From Acidobacteriota bacterium (GTDB lineage: Bacteria; Acidobacteriota; Terriglobia; Acidiferrales; UBA7541): a stretch of 32,763 bases of DNA. Shown here piece after piece: positions 32,107-32,763 of this stretch. The notes under the pieces are model-generated. The model saw only the letters and a list, made by a program, of their open reading frames with translations, did not search any database and had not been told where the DNA came from. The stretch is taken from contig JAJPIE010000085.1 of the NCBI GenBank assembly GCA_021324935.1, positions 1 to 32,763 on the forward strand, in the 5' to 3' direction. Within the stretch, counting starts at the first letter, position 1, and each line of letters starts with the position of its first letter. The translations under genes and the position numbers were made by a program.

Positions 32107-32763
32107 ATGAACCCGCGCTTGCCCGATCGGAACCCGCTTCGCCGCATCCTCCGGCTATTATCCCCTGTCTTTTTGCTCGTTGCTGGTCCGTGCTCCCAAG
32201 CGCAGTCCCCGGCAAACGCACCTGCGCCTGCGGTGGCCGCTCCGGGCGCGGGAACGCAATCGAAAGCCGCCGGAGCGGCGGATTCCGCGAACAAGCCCAA
32301 GGCCGACAACGGCTCGGAAATTTCACAGACAGAAACGAGCGCGACGTTCAAGGTTCGCGTGAACCTGGTGCAGGTGCGCGTGACAGTGCGCGAGCCGAAT
32401 GGCAAAGCCGTGGGGAGCCTGACAAAACAGGATTTCCTGCTCTACGATCAGGGCAAACTGCAAAACATTACGAACTTTTCGGTGGAGACGCCCGAGAGCC
32501 GCATGCAGCGCGACGCCGCAGCGTCCCAGACACAGGGCGATCTGGGAGCGCCGGCAAAGCCTGTTACGTTGCCCGGGCGATTCGTGGCGCTGGTTTTCGA
32601 CGATATCCATCTTGCGATGGAAGACGCCGCGTATGTGCGGCAACAAGCCGGCCGTTTTTTGGAGAAGATCGGGCCAAACGACCGCGTGGCGATATTCAGC
32701 ACGTCCGGGCAGAACACGGTGGAGTTTACCTCGGACAGAGAGGCGCTGCACCGCGCCATCTAC
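32107..32763 (+). CDS. Secreted VWFA-related domain protein (3' end outside window)
   Basis: 219 codons present, open to the window edge. Signal peptide RILRLLSPVFLLVAGPCSQA|QS, then an Ala/Pro-rich spacer to about residue 80, an extracellular beta domain (FKVRVNLVQVRVTVREPNGK and KQDFLLYDQGKLQNITNFS) and the start of a von Willebrand A-type domain (RFVALVFDDIHLAMEDAAYV, GPNDRVAIFSTSG). This order is typical of the VWFA-related proteins expanded in Acidobacteria. The MIDAS motif DxSxS is replaced by DDIHL, as is common in that family, so metal-dependent adhesion is uncertain. The ATG follows AGGGAAGGG directly. Confidence 0.85.
   Translation, partial: MNPRLPDRNPLRRILRLLSPVFLLVAGPCSQAQSPANAPAPAVAAPGAGTQSKAAGAADSANKPKADNGSEISQTETSATFKVRVNLVQVRVTVREPNGKAVGSLTKQDFLLYDQGKLQNITNFSVETPESRMQRDAAASQTQGDLGAPAKPVTLPGRFVALVFDDIHLAMEDAAYVRQQAGRFLEKIGPNDRVAIFSTSGQNTVEFTSDREALHRAIY

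Overview
This window is high-GC, densely coded DNA that looks like a member of the Acidobacteriota. The indicators are an Oar-like TonB-dependent receptor with a carboxypeptidase-regulatory-like N-terminal domain, a VWFA-related secreted protein of the type expanded in Acidobacteria, an XRE regulator with an S24-like C-terminal half, and frequent GTG/TTG starts behind clear Shine-Dalgarno sites. The taxonomic call is inference from family content; there is no rRNA or tRNA gene here.

Layout. 1-757: broken chimera of a PAS domain (in-frame stop at 235-237) joined to the C-terminal part of a YceH/DUF480 protein. 768-1391 (-): SAM methyltransferase. 1539-3912 (+): two-gene unit encoding a haem-copper oxidase subunit I homologue and subunit III; subunit I has lost two of the three CuB histidines and the K-channel lysine. 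4400-8332 (+): large TonB-dependent receptor, closed by a strong hairpin terminator. 8402-13110: small Cys-rich protein and a REC-HD-GYP response regulator (-), divergent from a large membrane sensor kinase (7TM-GAF-PAS-PAS-GAF-HisKA-HATPase) (+). 13134-14494 (-): translationally coupled pair of membrane proteins of unknown function. 14625-14993 (-): small anchored protein with four exact copies of a proline-rich peptide. 15096-16254: hypothetical gene and an XRE/S24-like regulator that overlap tail to tail. 16442-17869 (+): secreted HExxH metalloprotease. 17902-22837 (-): probable operon mrfA-mrfB (YprA/YprB DNA repair helicase and DEDDh exonuclease) followed by a DksA-type zinc finger/PP2C phosphatase fusion. 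23067-25173: PEP mutase/isocitrate lyase-family enzyme (-) and a membrane-anchored SGNH hydrolase (+). 25197-27316 (-): DUF202-DUF302 fusion and a GH27 alpha-galactosidase. 27550-28503 (+): PilZ protein and a zinc-ribbon membrane protein. 28549-29537 (-): DinB-family protein coupled to a small secreted protein.

29538-32106 is looser and partly decayed. It holds a 271-bp internally deleted IS3-family element with both terminal inverted repeats, a small Q/A/T-rich protein gene, a YihY/BrkB membrane protein and a small conserved gene broken by an amber codon. The window ends inside a VWFA-related protein.

Three signalling components relate to cyclic di-GMP or phosphorelay: the HD-GYP regulator, its divergent kinase and the PilZ receptor. 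The feature I think most deserves follow-up is the oxidase subunit I-like protein that keeps all haem ligands but lacks an intact CuB site, encoded with subunit III and no visible subunit II. Second are the IS3 deletion derivative and the proline-rich repeat protein.
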